Positions 10,616 through 21,009 of a DNA stretch of 64,000 nucleotides are shown piece by piece. A program made the translations under genes and the position numbers. The stretch comes from Lysobacter enzymogenes. Lineage in GTDB: Bacteria > Pseudomonadota > Gammaproteobacteria > Xanthomonadales > Xanthomonadaceae. The stretch is from the NCBI RefSeq assembly GCF_023617245.1, contig NZ_CP067396.1:1550001-1614000 (forward strand), given 5' to 3'. Under the pieces are notes generated by a model. It saw only the letters and a list, made by a program, of their open reading frames with translations, made no database searches and was not told the origin of the DNA. Positions within the stretch are counted from its first letter, which is position 1; the number at the start of each line of letters is the position of its first letter.

Positions 10616-10659
10616 TGTGGGAGGGACTTCAGTCCCGACGCTTTGCGCTCAGGTCGCGA
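10616..10659. repeat. Half REP element, family B (left arm only)
   Basis: GTGGGAGGGACTTCAGTCCC is present but the matching right arm is missing, so this copy is truncated. The remaining stretch 10660-11225 shows no gene and is the upstream region of the next protease; its centre (about 10780-10890) is AT-richer. Confidence 0.75.
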
Positions 10660-10852
10660 CGACCCCGCCCGAAACAACAACATCGAAGCCCCGACGCGCT
10701 TGCCGCCACGCCGAAAACCGCGCCATCGCAACTCCCCACCCCGAAGTTCCGCCGTCCCGTGCGCTTCAACCCATTCTGAATTCGCGCGCGTTCTCAATTC
10801 CGATTTCCCGTTTCGGCCACCGATTTCATCCGCAACAAATCTTCGTCGTATG

Positions 10853-10868
10853 CGTGACGCGATGCACG
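10853..10868. promoter_or_regulatory. Weak candidate CRP/Clp-like site upstream of lysyl endopeptidase 2
   Basis: CGTGA-CGCGAT-GCACG keeps the N6 spacing and most half-site bases but has one further mismatch in the right half and lies 358 bases before the start codon. Confidence 0.3.
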
Positions 10869-11225
10869 GATGCGATGTGGAACCGGCGGATTTGCGTCTT
10901 GTTGTGCGCGACGAGGGTGATTCACAGTCGCGCCGTGGCCACTTCGACGAACTCCGACGCCACGCGCAACGACACGCCGGCAGGGCACTGCGGCGTAACA
11001 CCGCAATCGCTACGACGAAGCGCTTCAAAGGCATGCATTCGGTCGCGCAAGCCGCCGTACACGCAAGCCTGCCGTACACGCACGCTGTAGGGGGAAGCAT
11101 GCGGCAACGCCCGCCTCACTCACTGGAGCATCCAGTTCCCACCGCCTGACCCGACGTCGTTCGCCATCCAGCACCGGCCAAGCCGGGCGTCGCGGTCATG
11201 CCCACATCACGGACGGAGAGACGCA

Positions 11226-13241
11226 ATGAAACGCATTTGTGGTTCCCTGGTGTTGCTTGGTTTGTCGATCAGCGCCGCGCTCGCCGCGCCGGCCTCGCGC
11301 CCGGCGGCGTTCGATAACGCCAATCTTTCCAGCGTCGACAAGGTCGCCTTGCGCACCATGCCGGCGGTCGACGTCGCCAAGGCCAAGGCAGAAGACCTGA
11401 AGCGCGACAAGCGCGGCGACATTCCGCGCTTCGCCCTGGCGATGGACGTGGACATGACGCCGCAGAATTCCGGCGCGTGGGAATACACCGCCGACGGCCA
11501 GTTCGCCGTGTGGCGCCAGCGCGTGCGCTCGGAGAAGGCGCTGTCGCTGAACTTCGGCTTCACCGACTACCACATGCCCGCGGGCGGCCGCCTGCTGGTG
11601 TATCCGGCGACCCAGGCGCCGGCCGGCGATCGCGGCCTGATCAGCCAGTACGACGCCAGCAACAACAACCCGATGAACCAGCTGTGGACGGCGGTGGTGC
11701 CGGGCGCCGAGGCGGTCATCGAAGTGGTGGTGCCGCGCGACAAGGTCGGCGAACTCAAGCTGCGCCTGACCAAGGTCAACCACGACTACGTCGGCTTCGG
11801 TCCGCTCGCGCGCCGCCTGGCCGCCGCGTCCGGCGAGAAGGGCGTGTCGGGTTCGTGCAACATCGACGTGGTCTGCCCCGAGGGCGACGGCCGCCGCGAC
11901 ATCATCCGCTCGGTCGGCGCGTACTCGAAGAACGGCACCCTGGCGTGCACCGGTTCGCTGGTCAACAACACCGCCAACGACAAGAAGATGTACTTCCTGA
12001 CCGCGCACCACTGCGGCATGGGTACGGCGTCGACCGCGGCCAGCATCGTGGTCTACTGGAACTACCAGAACTCGACCTGCCGCGCGCCCAACACGCCGGC
12101 CAGCGGCGCCAACGGCGACGGCTCGATGAGCCAGACCCAGACCGGTTCGACGGTCAAGGCGACCTACGCCACCTCCGACTTCACCCTGCTCGAACTGAAC
12201 ACCCCGGCCAATCCGGCGTTCAACCTGTTCTGGGCCGGTTGGGACCGTCGCGACCAGAACTATCCCGGCGCGATCGGCATCCACCATCCCAACGTCGCCG
12301 AGAAGCGCATCAGCAACGTCACCGAGCCGACGTCGTTCGTGGCCTGGGGCGGCGGCGCCGGCACCACCCACCTGCGCGTGCAGTGGCAGCCGACCGGCGG
12401 CGTGACCGAGCCGGGTTCCTCGGGTTCGCCGATCTACAGCCCCGATAAGCGCGTGCTGGGCCAGCTGCACGGCGGTCCGTCGAGCTGCAGCGCCACCGGC
12501 ACCAACCGCAGCGACTACTACGGCCGCGTGTTCACCTCGTGGACCGGCGGCGGCGCCGCGGCCTCGCGCCTGAGCGACTGGCTCGACCCGGCCGGTACCG
12601 GCGCCCAGTTCATCGACGGCGTGGATTCGGGCGGCGGCACCCCGAACAACCCGCCGGTGGCGAACTTCACCTCCACCACCAGCGGCCTGACCGCGACCTT
12701 CACCGACAGCTCCACCGACAGCGACGGCTCGATCGCGTCGCGTAGCTGGAACTTCGGCGACGGCAGCACCTCGACCGCGACCAACCCGACCCGCACTTAC
12801 GCCGCGGCAGGCACCTACACCGTCACCCTGACGGTGACCGACAACGGCGGCGCCACCAACACCAAGACCGGTTCGGTCACGGTGTCCGGCGGCCCGGGTG
12901 CGCAGACCTACACCAACGACACCGATGTGGCGATCACCGACAACGCGACGGTGGAAAGCCCGATCACCGTGTCCGGCCGCAGCGGCAACGGTTCGGCGAC
13001 CACGCCGATCCAGGTGACGATCTACCACACCTACCGCAGCGACCTGAAGGTCGACCTGGTCGCGCCGGACGGCACGGTCTACAACCTGCACAACCGCACC
13101 GGCGGCAGCGCCGACAACATCATCCAGACCTACACCAAGGACCTGTCGAGCGAGGCGCTCAACGGCACCTGGAAGCTGCGGGTGAACGACAACGCCACTG
13201 CCGATACCGGCCGCATCGACAAGTGGAGCATCACCTTCTGA
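11226..13241 (+). CDS. Lysyl endopeptidase (Achromobacter protease I/LysC orthologue) with PKD and P domains
   Basis: This 671-residue protein is a very close match to the known Achromobacter protease I as I recall it, cutting after lysine. GGAGAG precedes ATG 11226. The signal peptide ends near AALAAP. The propeptide runs to residue 205 and the mature enzyme starts GVSGSCNIDVVCPEG (206). In mature numbering His57 (HHCG), Asp113 (TSDF) and Ser194 (PGSSGSP) form the triad; Trp169, His210 and Asp225, which set lysine specificity, are all present. Paired Cys residues match the family disulfides. A PKD domain (about 478-560: PVANFTSTTSG, SWNFGDGSTS) and a P domain (to 671, ending WSITF) follow. 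Confidence 0.97.
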   Translation: MKRICGSLVLLGLSISAALAAPASRPAAFDNANLSSVDKVALRTMPAVDVAKAKAEDLKRDKRGDIPRFALAMDVDMTPQNSGAWEYTADGQFAVWRQRVRSEKALSLNFGFTDYHMPAGGRLLVYPATQAPAGDRGLISQYDASNNNPMNQLWTAVVPGAEAVIEVVVPRDKVGELKLRLTKVNHDYVGFGPLARRLAAASGEKGVSGSCNIDVVCPEGDGRRDIIRSVGAYSKNGTLACTGSLVNNTANDKKMYFLTAHHCGMGTASTAASIVVYWNYQNSTCRAPNTPASGANGDGSMSQTQTGSTVKATYATSDFTLLELNTPANPAFNLFWAGWDRRDQNYPGAIGIHHPNVAEKRISNVTEPTSFVAWGGGAGTTHLRVQWQPTGGVTEPGSSGSPIYSPDKRVLGQLHGGPSSCSATGTNRSDYYGRVFTSWTGGGAAASRLSDWLDPAGTGAQFIDGVDSGGGTPNNPPVANFTSTTSGLTATFTDSSTDSDGSIASRSWNFGDGSTSTATNPTRTYAAAGTYTVTLTVTDNGGATNTKTGSVTVSGGPGAQTYTNDTDVAITDNATVESPITVSGRSGNGSATTPIQVTIYHTYRSDLKVDLVAPDGTVYNLHNRTGGSADNIIQTYTKDLSSEALNGTWKLRVNDNATADTGRIDKWSITF

Positions 13242-13265
13242 TGCAGCCGGTTTGACCCGCACCAC

Positions 13266-13293
13266 GCCGCGGCCTTCGGGCCGCGGCTTTTTT
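13266..13293 (+). terminator. Rho-independent terminator
   Basis: Stem GCCGCGGCC/GGCCGCGGC, loop TTCG, then six T, 24 bases after the LysC stop. Confidence 0.9.
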
Positions 13294-13317
13294 GCGGCGA
13301 TGAAGTTTCGGTTCCCC

Positions 13318-13461
13318 CTGTAGGAGCGGCGCGAGCCGCGACCGCGAATCCGCGCCTGCGACGAACCCGGCACTGGTGCGCGACGACTGCCGCTGTCGCG
13401 GGCCGCGGATGCTTGCGCTCTCATTGTGGATTCGCGGCCGCGGCTCGCGCCGCTCCTGCAG
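13318..13461. repeat. REP-type inverted repeat, family A, long-centred copy
   Basis: Left arm CTGTAGGAGCGGCGCGAGCC, right arm GCGGCTCGCGCCGCTCCTGC. The centre is longer than in the other copies. No gene is seen in 13294-13650. Confidence 0.8.
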
Positions 13462-13488
13462 GGACGGCTTCGTCGCAACGCACGGAAC

Positions 13489-13506
13489 TGTGCGCTGATT
13501 CGCACA
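13489..13506. promoter_or_regulatory. Palindromic candidate operator upstream of the carboxypeptidase gene
   Basis: TGTGCG-CTGATT-CGCACA is a perfect 6-bp inverted repeat with a 6-base centre, 145 bases before the start codon. The spacing between its TGTG and CACA words is two bases longer than in a CRP site, so the binding protein is unknown. Confidence 0.35.
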
Positions 13507-13650
13507 GCTGCATTCTGCTGGTCTGCTTCACGAAAGCGCTGCCATTGCGCGCCGCACGGCGCTTGCCAGCGCGCACGCCGCATCCAAGCATGACTCCGGC
13601 ACGCCTCCGCGTCGCTGCCCACACCGCACCGGTCCATGGAGAGTCTCCCA

Positions 13651-15936
13651 ATGCGCTTCCAAATTGCCGCGCTGCCGCTGTTGCTGGCCCTGTCCGCCAG
13701 CGCCGCGGCCGCCGACGAGCAACCCGTGTTCGTCACCGCCAAGTACGACAACCCCAAGCAACTGCAGCGCATCGCATCGCGCTTCCAGCACTTGATCGTC
13801 GACCGCCAGGCCAGGACCGTGAAGGTCGAGGCCATGCCCGAGGATCTGGCCGCGCTGCGCGCCGCCGGCTTCAAGTACGAGCTCGACCAGGAGTCCACCG
13901 CGCAGATGCAGCGCCTGCAAAGCGCGCTGAAGTCCGCGCTCCCCGGCGCCAAGAGCATCCCCGGCTACGCTTGCTTCCGCACGGTCGAAGAGACCTACCA
14001 GACCATGGACCAGCTGGCGGCGAGCAAGCCGAACCTGGCCAGCGTGCGCGTGATCGGCCCGAGCTGGCAGAAGACCCAGAACGCCGGCACCGGCTACGAC
14101 ATGAAGGTGTTCAAGATCACCAACTCGGCTACCGACGCGGCGCTGCCGAACAAGCCGACCCTGGTGCTGTTCGGTTCGATCCACGCGCGCGAGTACGCGC
14201 CGGCGGAACTGGTCACCCGCTTCGCCGAAGGCCTGGTCAACGGCTACGGCACCGACGCCGAAGCGACCTGGCTGCTCGACAACTTCGCCTTCCAGCTGGT
14301 GCTCAACGCCAATCCCGACGGACGCAAGAAAGCCGAGGCCGGCTCGTCCTGGCGCAAGAACGTCAACAACAGCAACGGCGGCAGCTGTAGCGCGAGCAGC
14401 TACGGCACTGACCTCAACCGCAACTTCCCGTATCACTGGAACAGCGTGTCCGGCGGTTCCAGCGGCAACCAGTGCGCCGAGACCTATCGCGGCCCGACCC
14501 CGAGCTCGGACCCGGAAACCCAGAACCTGATGCGTCTGGTCGCCGGCACCCGCGGCAGCAACGGCGTCTACAGCGGCGGCATCTTCCCCGACCGCCGCAG
14601 CGACGACGTGACCACGCCGGCGCCGGCGGACTATCAAGGCGTGTTCATCGACATCCACAGCGCGGCCGATCTGGTGCTGTGGTCGTGGGGCGACACCGTC
14701 AACCCGGCGCCGAACCGCGACGCGCTGCAGACCTTCGGCCGGCGCATGGCTTATTTCAACGGCTACCGGCCGCAGCAGTCCAACGAGCTGTACGGGACCG
14801 ACGGCACCACCGACGACACCATGTACGGTCTGCTCGGCGTGCCGGGCTACACCATCGAACTGGGCGGCAGCTTCTTCGAAAGCTGCAGCAGCTTCACCGG
14901 CACCACCTTGCCGAACAACCTCAGGACGCTGCGCTACGTCGCCCGCGCCTTGTGGGCGCCTTACACGCTGCCGAGCGGCCCTGACACCACCTCGGTCGGC
15001 GTCTCGTCGGCGTCGGTGCCGGCCGGAACCCCGGTGACGGTCAACGCCAACGTCAACGATGGCGTGTTCAACCAGAGCAACGGCAGCGAGCCGGTGCAGA
15101 ACATCGCATCGGCGCGCGCCTACATCGACACGCCGCCGTGGGCGAGCGGGGCGGTCGGCATCGCGCTGAGCGCCAGCGACGGCAGCTTCAACAGCAGCAA
15201 CGAGAACGTCACCGGCTCGATTTCCACCAGCGGCCTCGCCGCCGGCGTGCACACGGTCTATGTGCAGGGCACCGACGCCTCGGGCAAGCCGGGCACGCCC
15301 AACGCCGCGCGCTTCACCGTGACTGGCGGCGGCCCCGGTACCAACAACCCGCCGGTGGCGAACTTCAGCAGCACCACCAGCGGGCTCAGCGCGAGCTTCA
15401 CCGACACCTCCAGCGACAGCGACGGGACCATTGTGTCGCGCAGTTGGAGCTTCGGCGACGGCAGCACTTCGACCGCGACCAATCCGAGCAAGACCTATGC
15501 GGCGGCCGGCACCTACAGCGTCGCCCTGACCGTGACCGACGACGACGGCAGCACCAACACCAAGACCGCCTCGGTGACGGTGAGCAGCGGCGGCGCGCAG
15601 ACCTACCGCAACGACACCGACGTGGCGATCGCCGACAGCGCCACGGTGGAAAGCCCGATCGTGGTGTCCGGCCGCAGCGGCAACGGCTCGGCCAGCACGC
15701 CGGTGCAGGTGACCATCTACCACACCTACAAGAGCGATCTGAAGGTCGATCTGGTCGCGCCGGACGGTACCGTCTACAACATCCACAACCGCACCGGCGG
15801 CAGCGCCGACAACGTCATCGGCACCTTCAACAAGGACCTGTCGAGCGAGGCGCTCAACGGCACCTGGAAGCTGCGGGTCAACGACAACGCCAACGGCGAC
15901 ACCGGGCGGATCGACAGCTGGAGCCTCACCTTCTGA
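13651..15936 (+). CDS. Secreted M14 zinc carboxypeptidase with PKD and P domains
   Basis: This 761-residue secreted carboxypeptidase removes C-terminal residues from peptides. ATG 13651 is preferred to 13636 because GGAGAG lies 7 bases before it. A signal peptide ends near ASAAAAD. The zinc ligands are His178 and Glu181 (IHAREYAPAE) and His336 (DIHSAADLVLWSWG). The substrate-binding DLNRNFPYHW motif and the catalytic Glu403 (TIELGGSFFE) fit the family. After it come an Ig-like region of about 120 residues (450-570), a PKD domain (PVANFSSTTSG, SWSFGDGSTS) and a P domain ending WSLTF. Downstream of lysyl endopeptidases it could trim the peptides they release; that functional link is inference. 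Confidence 0.95.
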   Translation: MRFQIAALPLLLALSASAAAADEQPVFVTAKYDNPKQLQRIASRFQHLIVDRQARTVKVEAMPEDLAALRAAGFKYELDQESTAQMQRLQSALKSALPGAKSIPGYACFRTVEETYQTMDQLAASKPNLASVRVIGPSWQKTQNAGTGYDMKVFKITNSATDAALPNKPTLVLFGSIHAREYAPAELVTRFAEGLVNGYGTDAEATWLLDNFAFQLVLNANPDGRKKAEAGSSWRKNVNNSNGGSCSASSYGTDLNRNFPYHWNSVSGGSSGNQCAETYRGPTPSSDPETQNLMRLVAGTRGSNGVYSGGIFPDRRSDDVTTPAPADYQGVFIDIHSAADLVLWSWGDTVNPAPNRDALQTFGRRMAYFNGYRPQQSNELYGTDGTTDDTMYGLLGVPGYTIELGGSFFESCSSFTGTTLPNNLRTLRYVARALWAPYTLPSGPDTTSVGVSSASVPAGTPVTVNANVNDGVFNQSNGSEPVQNIASARAYIDTPPWASGAVGIALSASDGSFNSSNENVTGSISTSGLAAGVHTVYVQGTDASGKPGTPNAARFTVTGGGPGTNNPPVANFSSTTSGLSASFTDTSSDSDGTIVSRSWSFGDGSTSTATNPSKTYAAAGTYSVALTVTDDDGSTNTKTASVTVSSGGAQTYRNDTDVAIADSATVESPIVVSGRSGNGSASTPVQVTIYHTYKSDLKVDLVAPDGTVYNIHNRTGGSADNVIGTFNKDLSSEALNGTWKLRVNDNANGDTGRIDSWSLTF

Positions 15937-15961
15937 TCGATCGTTGCGGATGCTGCGCTTG

Positions 15962-15994
15962 CGAAGCCCCGGCGCATGCCGGGGCTTCGTTTTT
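15962..15994 (+). terminator. Rho-independent terminator
   Basis: A perfect 12-bp stem (CGAAGCCCCGGC/GCCGGGGCTTCG), loop GCAT, then TTTTT. Confidence 0.92.
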
Positions 15995-16084
15995 GTGGGG
16001 ATGGCTTCAAGGCCGCGGCTCTTGTTTGTTGTCGCGGTTGTCGCATCGGATCGGAAAGCGTCGGGGCTGAAGCCCCTCCCACAA
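15995..16084. repeat. REP-type repeat, family B, degenerate left arm
   Basis: The right arm GGGGCTGAAGCCCCTCCCAC is intact; the left arm (TGTGGGGATGGCTTCAAGGC) has diverged. Confidence 0.6.
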
Positions 16085-16198
16085 GAGCGGGTCTTCAAGA
16101 GCTGGTGCTGCTCTCACAAGAGCGGCTGTTGCGAGAGCCGGCGGCGCACGAACTGGCCCACAAGAACCGATACCACGAGCGCCGAGGCTTTTGCTTTT

Positions 16199-16285
16199 GT
16201 GGGAGGGCCTTCAGGCCCGATGCTCTTGTTTCCGGTTGCGGCGCCGCCTCGGATCGAAAAGCATCGGGGCTGAAGCCCCTCCCAC
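16199..16285. repeat. REP-type inverted repeat, family B
   Basis: GTGGGAGGGCCTTCAGGCCC on the left and GGGGCTGAAGCCCCTCCCAC on the right. The rest of the 786-base gap 15937-16722 holds no gene; its right part is the upstream region of the M28 gene. Confidence 0.85.
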
Positions 16286-16482
16286 GATGCGAGCGCTGTC
16301 GATGCAGAAAGGGGCTGGAATTACGAGGTCTTCTGTCCATACCGCCTCGCATGCAACCGCGCCGCCGCGAACGCCGCTTCGGCATCGGCACGGAGTTTCA
16401 GTCGGCGAAACACTGAAAATATAGGGATTTCCTGCATGCATATGCCGGCGAACGCAAGCCGTAAGCGTTTACTGCGCGGTTG

Positions 16483-16498
16483 CATGACCCCAGTCACG
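16483..16498. promoter_or_regulatory. Candidate CRP/Clp-like site, copy 2 of CATGA-N6-TCACG
   Basis: CATGA-CCCCAG-TCACG, preceded by TTG, lies 225 bases before the GTG start of the M28 gene. TAGC begins exactly 70 bases after the first base (16553, inside CTTAGCG), as at the copies at 5523 and 18661. Confidence 0.55.
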
Positions 16499-16722
16499 AT
16501 CGCGAATGTGCGTTCGCTTCGCTTGTCGCTTGTCGCTGCGCGCCCGCGCGCTTAGCGTCGAATCCCGGGCGCATCGGATCGTTCTCCCCCGTACGGCTCG
16601 AACGCGCTTTCACGCGCAGCAAGTCCTCGCGACGTGCGCGACGCGCACGCCGTTCCGTCCACCGCGTTCGCGCGCCGATGCCGGAGCATCCGCCGCAGAC
16701 GCCCGATCCAGGAGCGTTTTCC

Positions 16723-18399
16723 GTGAAACCGCAATCCGCTTCCCCGTACGCCCGGTCCGCCCGCTTCCGCCTCGCACCCGTCGCGCTCGCGCTGGCGCTC
16801 GCCGCCGCGCTCTCGCCGGCGTACGCGCAAAACCATGGCCACGACCATGCGCGCCCCGCCGACGCCAGCGACGATCCGTTCAAGCCGGTCTACATCGTCA
16901 CCTCGCGCCAGACCTTCGACGCCGGCGTGCAGAGCCTGGCCAAGAACGCCAGCGGCCTGAGCAACGCGATCGGCAAGCCGCTGGTGATCGCCGAACTCAA
17001 GACCCACCAGCTGCCGGACCTGATCCGCCACGTCCACGAAAACGAGAAGCGCTGCGGCGGCTATTTCGCCTTCGACAGCCGTCGCGAGGCCGAGGACTTC
17101 GTCAAGGCCGACCGCAGCCGCGAGGCCATCGAGACCCTGTTCGCGACCTACACCGTCGACAACCAGGCCACGGTCAATCCGTGGCTGAGCCAGGTCAGCG
17201 AGGCGAACATCCGCGGCACCATCAACCATCTGTCCACGCAGTATCCGAACCGCTACTACGCCTCCACCCACGGCCGCACCTCGGCGACCTGGATCAAGGA
17301 CACCTGGCTGGCGCTGGCGAACGGCCGCAGCGATGTCAGCGCCGAGCTCTACACCGGCTGCACCAACTGCTCGACCCAGCCCTCGGCGATCCTGACCATC
17401 CAGGGCAGCGAACTGCCCAACGAAGTGGTCGTGCTCGGCGCGCACCTGGACTCGATCTCCAGCAGCGGCAGCGGCGATGCGATGAACGCGCCGGGCGCCG
17501 ACGACGACGCATCGGGCATCGCCACCCTGACCGAAGTGCTGCGCGTGGCCCTGGCCAGCGGCTACAAGCCCAAGCGCACGATCAAGTTCATGGGCTACGC
17601 CGCCGAGGAAGTGGGCCTGCGCGGCTCCAAGGCGATCGCCACCGACTTCAAGAACCGCGGCGTCAACGTGGTCGGCGTGCTGCAGCTGGACATGACCAAC
17701 TACCGCAACGGCGGCGCCAACCCGGTGCGTCTGGTCACCGACTACTCCAACTCGGCGCTGCAGCAGTTCCTGCGCGACCTGCACGCGACCTACCTCGGCG
17801 GCACGCTGGGCAGCTACACCTGCGGCTACGGTTGCTCCGACCACGCGTCGTGGACCGCGTCCGGTTTCCCGGCGGCGATCTACTTCGAGAGCGGCACCTC
17901 CGGCGGCGGCTACTCGCCGTACATCCACTCGCCCTCGGACACGCTGGCGAACATGGGCAACTCGGCGGCCAACAGCGTGCCGTTCGCCAAGCTCGGCCTG
18001 GCCTTCGTCGGCGAACTCGGCAAGACCGCCGGCAGCGGCCCCGGGCCGGGGCCGGGCACGCAGACCTACAGCAACGCCACCGCGTATGCGATCAACGACA
18101 ACGCCACCGTCGACAGCCCGATCCCGGTGTCCGGCCGCACCGGCAACGGGCCGGCCAACGCGCAGGTGTACGTCAGCATCGTGCACACCTATCGCGGCGA
18201 TTTGAAGGTCGACTTGGTCGCGCCGGACGGCTCGCTCTACAACCTGCACAACCGCAGCGGCGGCAGCGCCGACAACCTGGAGCAGACCTACACCGTGGAC
18301 GTGTCGAGCGAGGCGCTCAACGGCCAGTGGAAGCTGCGGGTCAACGACAACGGCCCGGGCGACACCGGCCGCATCGTCAAGTGGAGCATCACGTTCTGA
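16723..18399 (+). CDS. Secreted M28 zinc aminopeptidase with P domain
   Basis: This 558-residue secreted aminopeptidase starts at GTG 16723, supported by AGGAG 8 bases upstream and the signal peptide that follows (LALALAAALSPAYAQ). A propeptide of about 150 residues precedes the M28 di-zinc domain: His241 (GAHLDSI), Asp260 (GADDDASG), catalytic Glu295/Glu296 (AAEEVGLRG), Asp323 (LQLDMTNY) and His374 (GCSDHASW). The Cys residues in CGYGCSDH probably form the disulfide seen in leucine aminopeptidases of this type. A Gly/Pro linker (GPGPGPG) leads directly to a P domain (about 448-558) with no PKD domain. It is a paralogue of the next gene, which lacks the P domain. Confidence 0.94.
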   Translation: MKPQSASPYARSARFRLAPVALALALAAALSPAYAQNHGHDHARPADASDDPFKPVYIVTSRQTFDAGVQSLAKNASGLSNAIGKPLVIAELKTHQLPDLIRHVHENEKRCGGYFAFDSRREAEDFVKADRSREAIETLFATYTVDNQATVNPWLSQVSEANIRGTINHLSTQYPNRYYASTHGRTSATWIKDTWLALANGRSDVSAELYTGCTNCSTQPSAILTIQGSELPNEVVVLGAHLDSISSSGSGDAMNAPGADDDASGIATLTEVLRVALASGYKPKRTIKFMGYAAEEVGLRGSKAIATDFKNRGVNVVGVLQLDMTNYRNGGANPVRLVTDYSNSALQQFLRDLHATYLGGTLGSYTCGYGCSDHASWTASGFPAAIYFESGTSGGGYSPYIHSPSDTLANMGNSAANSVPFAKLGLAFVGELGKTAGSGPGPGPGTQTYSNATAYAINDNATVDSPIPVSGRTGNGPANAQVYVSIVHTYRGDLKVDLVAPDGSLYNLHNRSGGSADNLEQTYTVDVSSEALNGQWKLRVNDNGPGDTGRIVKWSITF

Positions 18400-18551
18400 C
18401 GGTGCGCCGCCGAACCGGCGGTTGCGGCCCGGCCTGTCGCGATCCGGTGCGTTTCGCGCCGGCGCTGGCCGGGCCGTAGCTCGCCGCACCGCGTCGCCGC
18501 GCGCGCATGCGTCGCGCGGCGACGCTTCCCAACTTGGCGAAGACGTTCGCG

Positions 18552-18579
18552 CCCCGGCCCCGGCCGGGGTTTTCTTTTT
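18552..18579 (+). terminator. Rho-independent terminator
   Basis: Stem CCCCGGC/GCCGGGG followed by a T-rich tract (TTTTCTTTTT), 152 bases after the M28 stop. The stretch 18400-18551 shows no gene. Confidence 0.75.
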
Positions 18580-18660
18580 CGCATGCGGCACGCAGGCCAG
18601 GACGGCGGACGCGCGAACGCGATAACGATTCAATTGGGACGCGTCCGATTCGGCGCGTTG

Positions 18661-18676
18661 CATGACCCCGGTCACG
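18661..18676. promoter_or_regulatory. Candidate CRP/Clp-like site, copy 3 of CATGA-N6-TCACG
   Basis: CATGA-CCCCGG-TCACG, with the perfect inner palindrome TGACCCCGGTCA, lies 163 bases before the second M28 gene. TAGC starts exactly 70 bases after its first base (18731), again inside CTTAGCG. Confidence 0.55.
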
Positions 18677-18838
18677 CGCGTCGGCGTCGAGGCCGTGCGC
18701 GTCGCGCGCCAGGCCGCCGCGGCCGCGGCTTAGCGTGGAGGCACGGCCGATCGCGTGCGTGCGATCGGCCGTTTCCGCCGCGGCGTCCGCCGCGCGCGGC
18801 CCGTCCCGCGCCGCGAGGCGCCGTTCCTGGAGATCGCC

Positions 18839-20089
<1,251 letters not shown>

Positions 20090-20104
20090 TGCCGCAGCGG
20101 GCCC

Positions 20105-20215
20105 GCATGCGGGAGCGCCGCGAGCCGGTCGGAAAGCATCGGGCCTGAAGGTCCTCCGACTCGAAAAGCTTCGGGCCTGAAGGCCTCCCGCGATGCGGGG
20201 GGCTTTCAGGCCCGC
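20105..20215. repeat. Degenerate REP-type repeat cluster, family B
   Basis: Several short forms of the family word occur together (ATCGGGCCTGAAGGTCCTCC, TTCGGGCCTGAAGGCCTCCC, GGGGGGCTTTCAGGCCCGCG) between two convergent genes. Confidence 0.55.
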
Positions 20216-20243
20216 GATGTCGCCGGCTGCGGCCGCAACGGCT

Positions 20244-20912
20244 TCAGCGCGTGCAGCTTTCCTCGTGCGCCATCGCACCCTTGCGGGCGATGCGCCAGTT
20301 GGTGACGTTGCCGAGCGCGTCGGTCTCGAAGGTCAGCTGGGTGTCCTTGCCCTGCGGCGGTTCCACTTCCAGGAACGCAGCGCCTTCGAAGGTCGGGTTC
20401 GGCACCTGCTTGACCTTGCCGGCGTAGGCCTTGTTGATCTCGTCGATGCTCAGGCCGATGCGGCCGCCGCCCGGCGCCTGCGCCTTGGGATCGTAGACGT
20501 CGATGCCGGCCAGGCCGTCCTTGCCCATCAGGAAGCCGTACTGGTGGGTGATCGCGCCGCGCACCGGGTACAGCAGGAAGCAGTGGGCGTCCGGGCGCTG
20601 GCCGTTGTTGTCCTTCATTTCCCCGCCCCAGGCGCCGCGCACGCTGGCGGCGTCGGCGCCGAAGCGCGCGGTGACCGGGCCGCCGGGCTCGGCGCCGCCG
20701 CTGAAGCCGTCGTAGCCGATCGCGTCGCCGCGCACCGCGCGCTCCGGCGGTTCCAGCGGATTGTCGCTCGCGGCCGCGCCCGCGGCGGGCGCCTTGCCGG
20801 TGTCGGCGGCCGCCGCCTGCGCGGACTGGGCCGGCTCGGCGGGTTTCTGGCAGGCCGCCAGGACGAGCAACGCCAACGCGGAAGCCGCCAGGGCCGGAAC
20901 GGATCGACGCAT
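20244..20912 (-). CDS. Predicted lipoprotein of unknown function
   Basis: This 222-residue protein has a lipoprotein signal, LALLVLAAC (Cys21), followed by an Ala/Pro/Gln-rich linker to about residue 55. The remaining region contains phrases such as IGYDGFSGGAEPGGPVTARF and ends with an acidic-basic stretch and one Cys (EESCTR). I do not recognise a family. The start at 20912 gives the lipobox at a normal distance. It is the only gene of its transcription unit as far as can be seen; a perfect 22-base palindrome lies about 100 bases upstream of its start. Confidence 0.75.
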   Translation of the reverse strand: MRRSVPALAASALALLVLAACQKPAEPAQSAQAAAADTGKAPAAGAAASDNPLEPPERAVRGDAIGYDGFSGGAEPGGPVTARFGADAASVRGAWGGEMKDNNGQRPDAHCFLLYPVRGAITHQYGFLMGKDGLAGIDVYDPKAQAPGGGRIGLSIDEINKAYAGKVKQVPNPTFEGAAFLEVEPPQGKDTQLTFETDALGNVTNWRIARKGAMAHEESCTR

Positions 20913-21009
20913 CTTGGATCACCGCTGGTTTTCGGGACGAAGCGCCGATGCTAATCGATCGGGCGGCGGCGCAAGGGCGGTTTCCACATCGGGTGTGGAT
21001 CGAAATCCG

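Noticed and set aside
10328..10659. Regularly spaced similar repeats that might suggest a CRISPR array
   Set aside because: Only two and a half copies, each an inverted repeat with a variable centre; no direct repeat-spacer pattern and no cas genes.
10302..11090. Frame of 262 residues in the gap before lysyl endopeptidase 2
   Set aside because: It runs through three REP copies, has no ribosome-binding site and encodes repeat-derived peptide.
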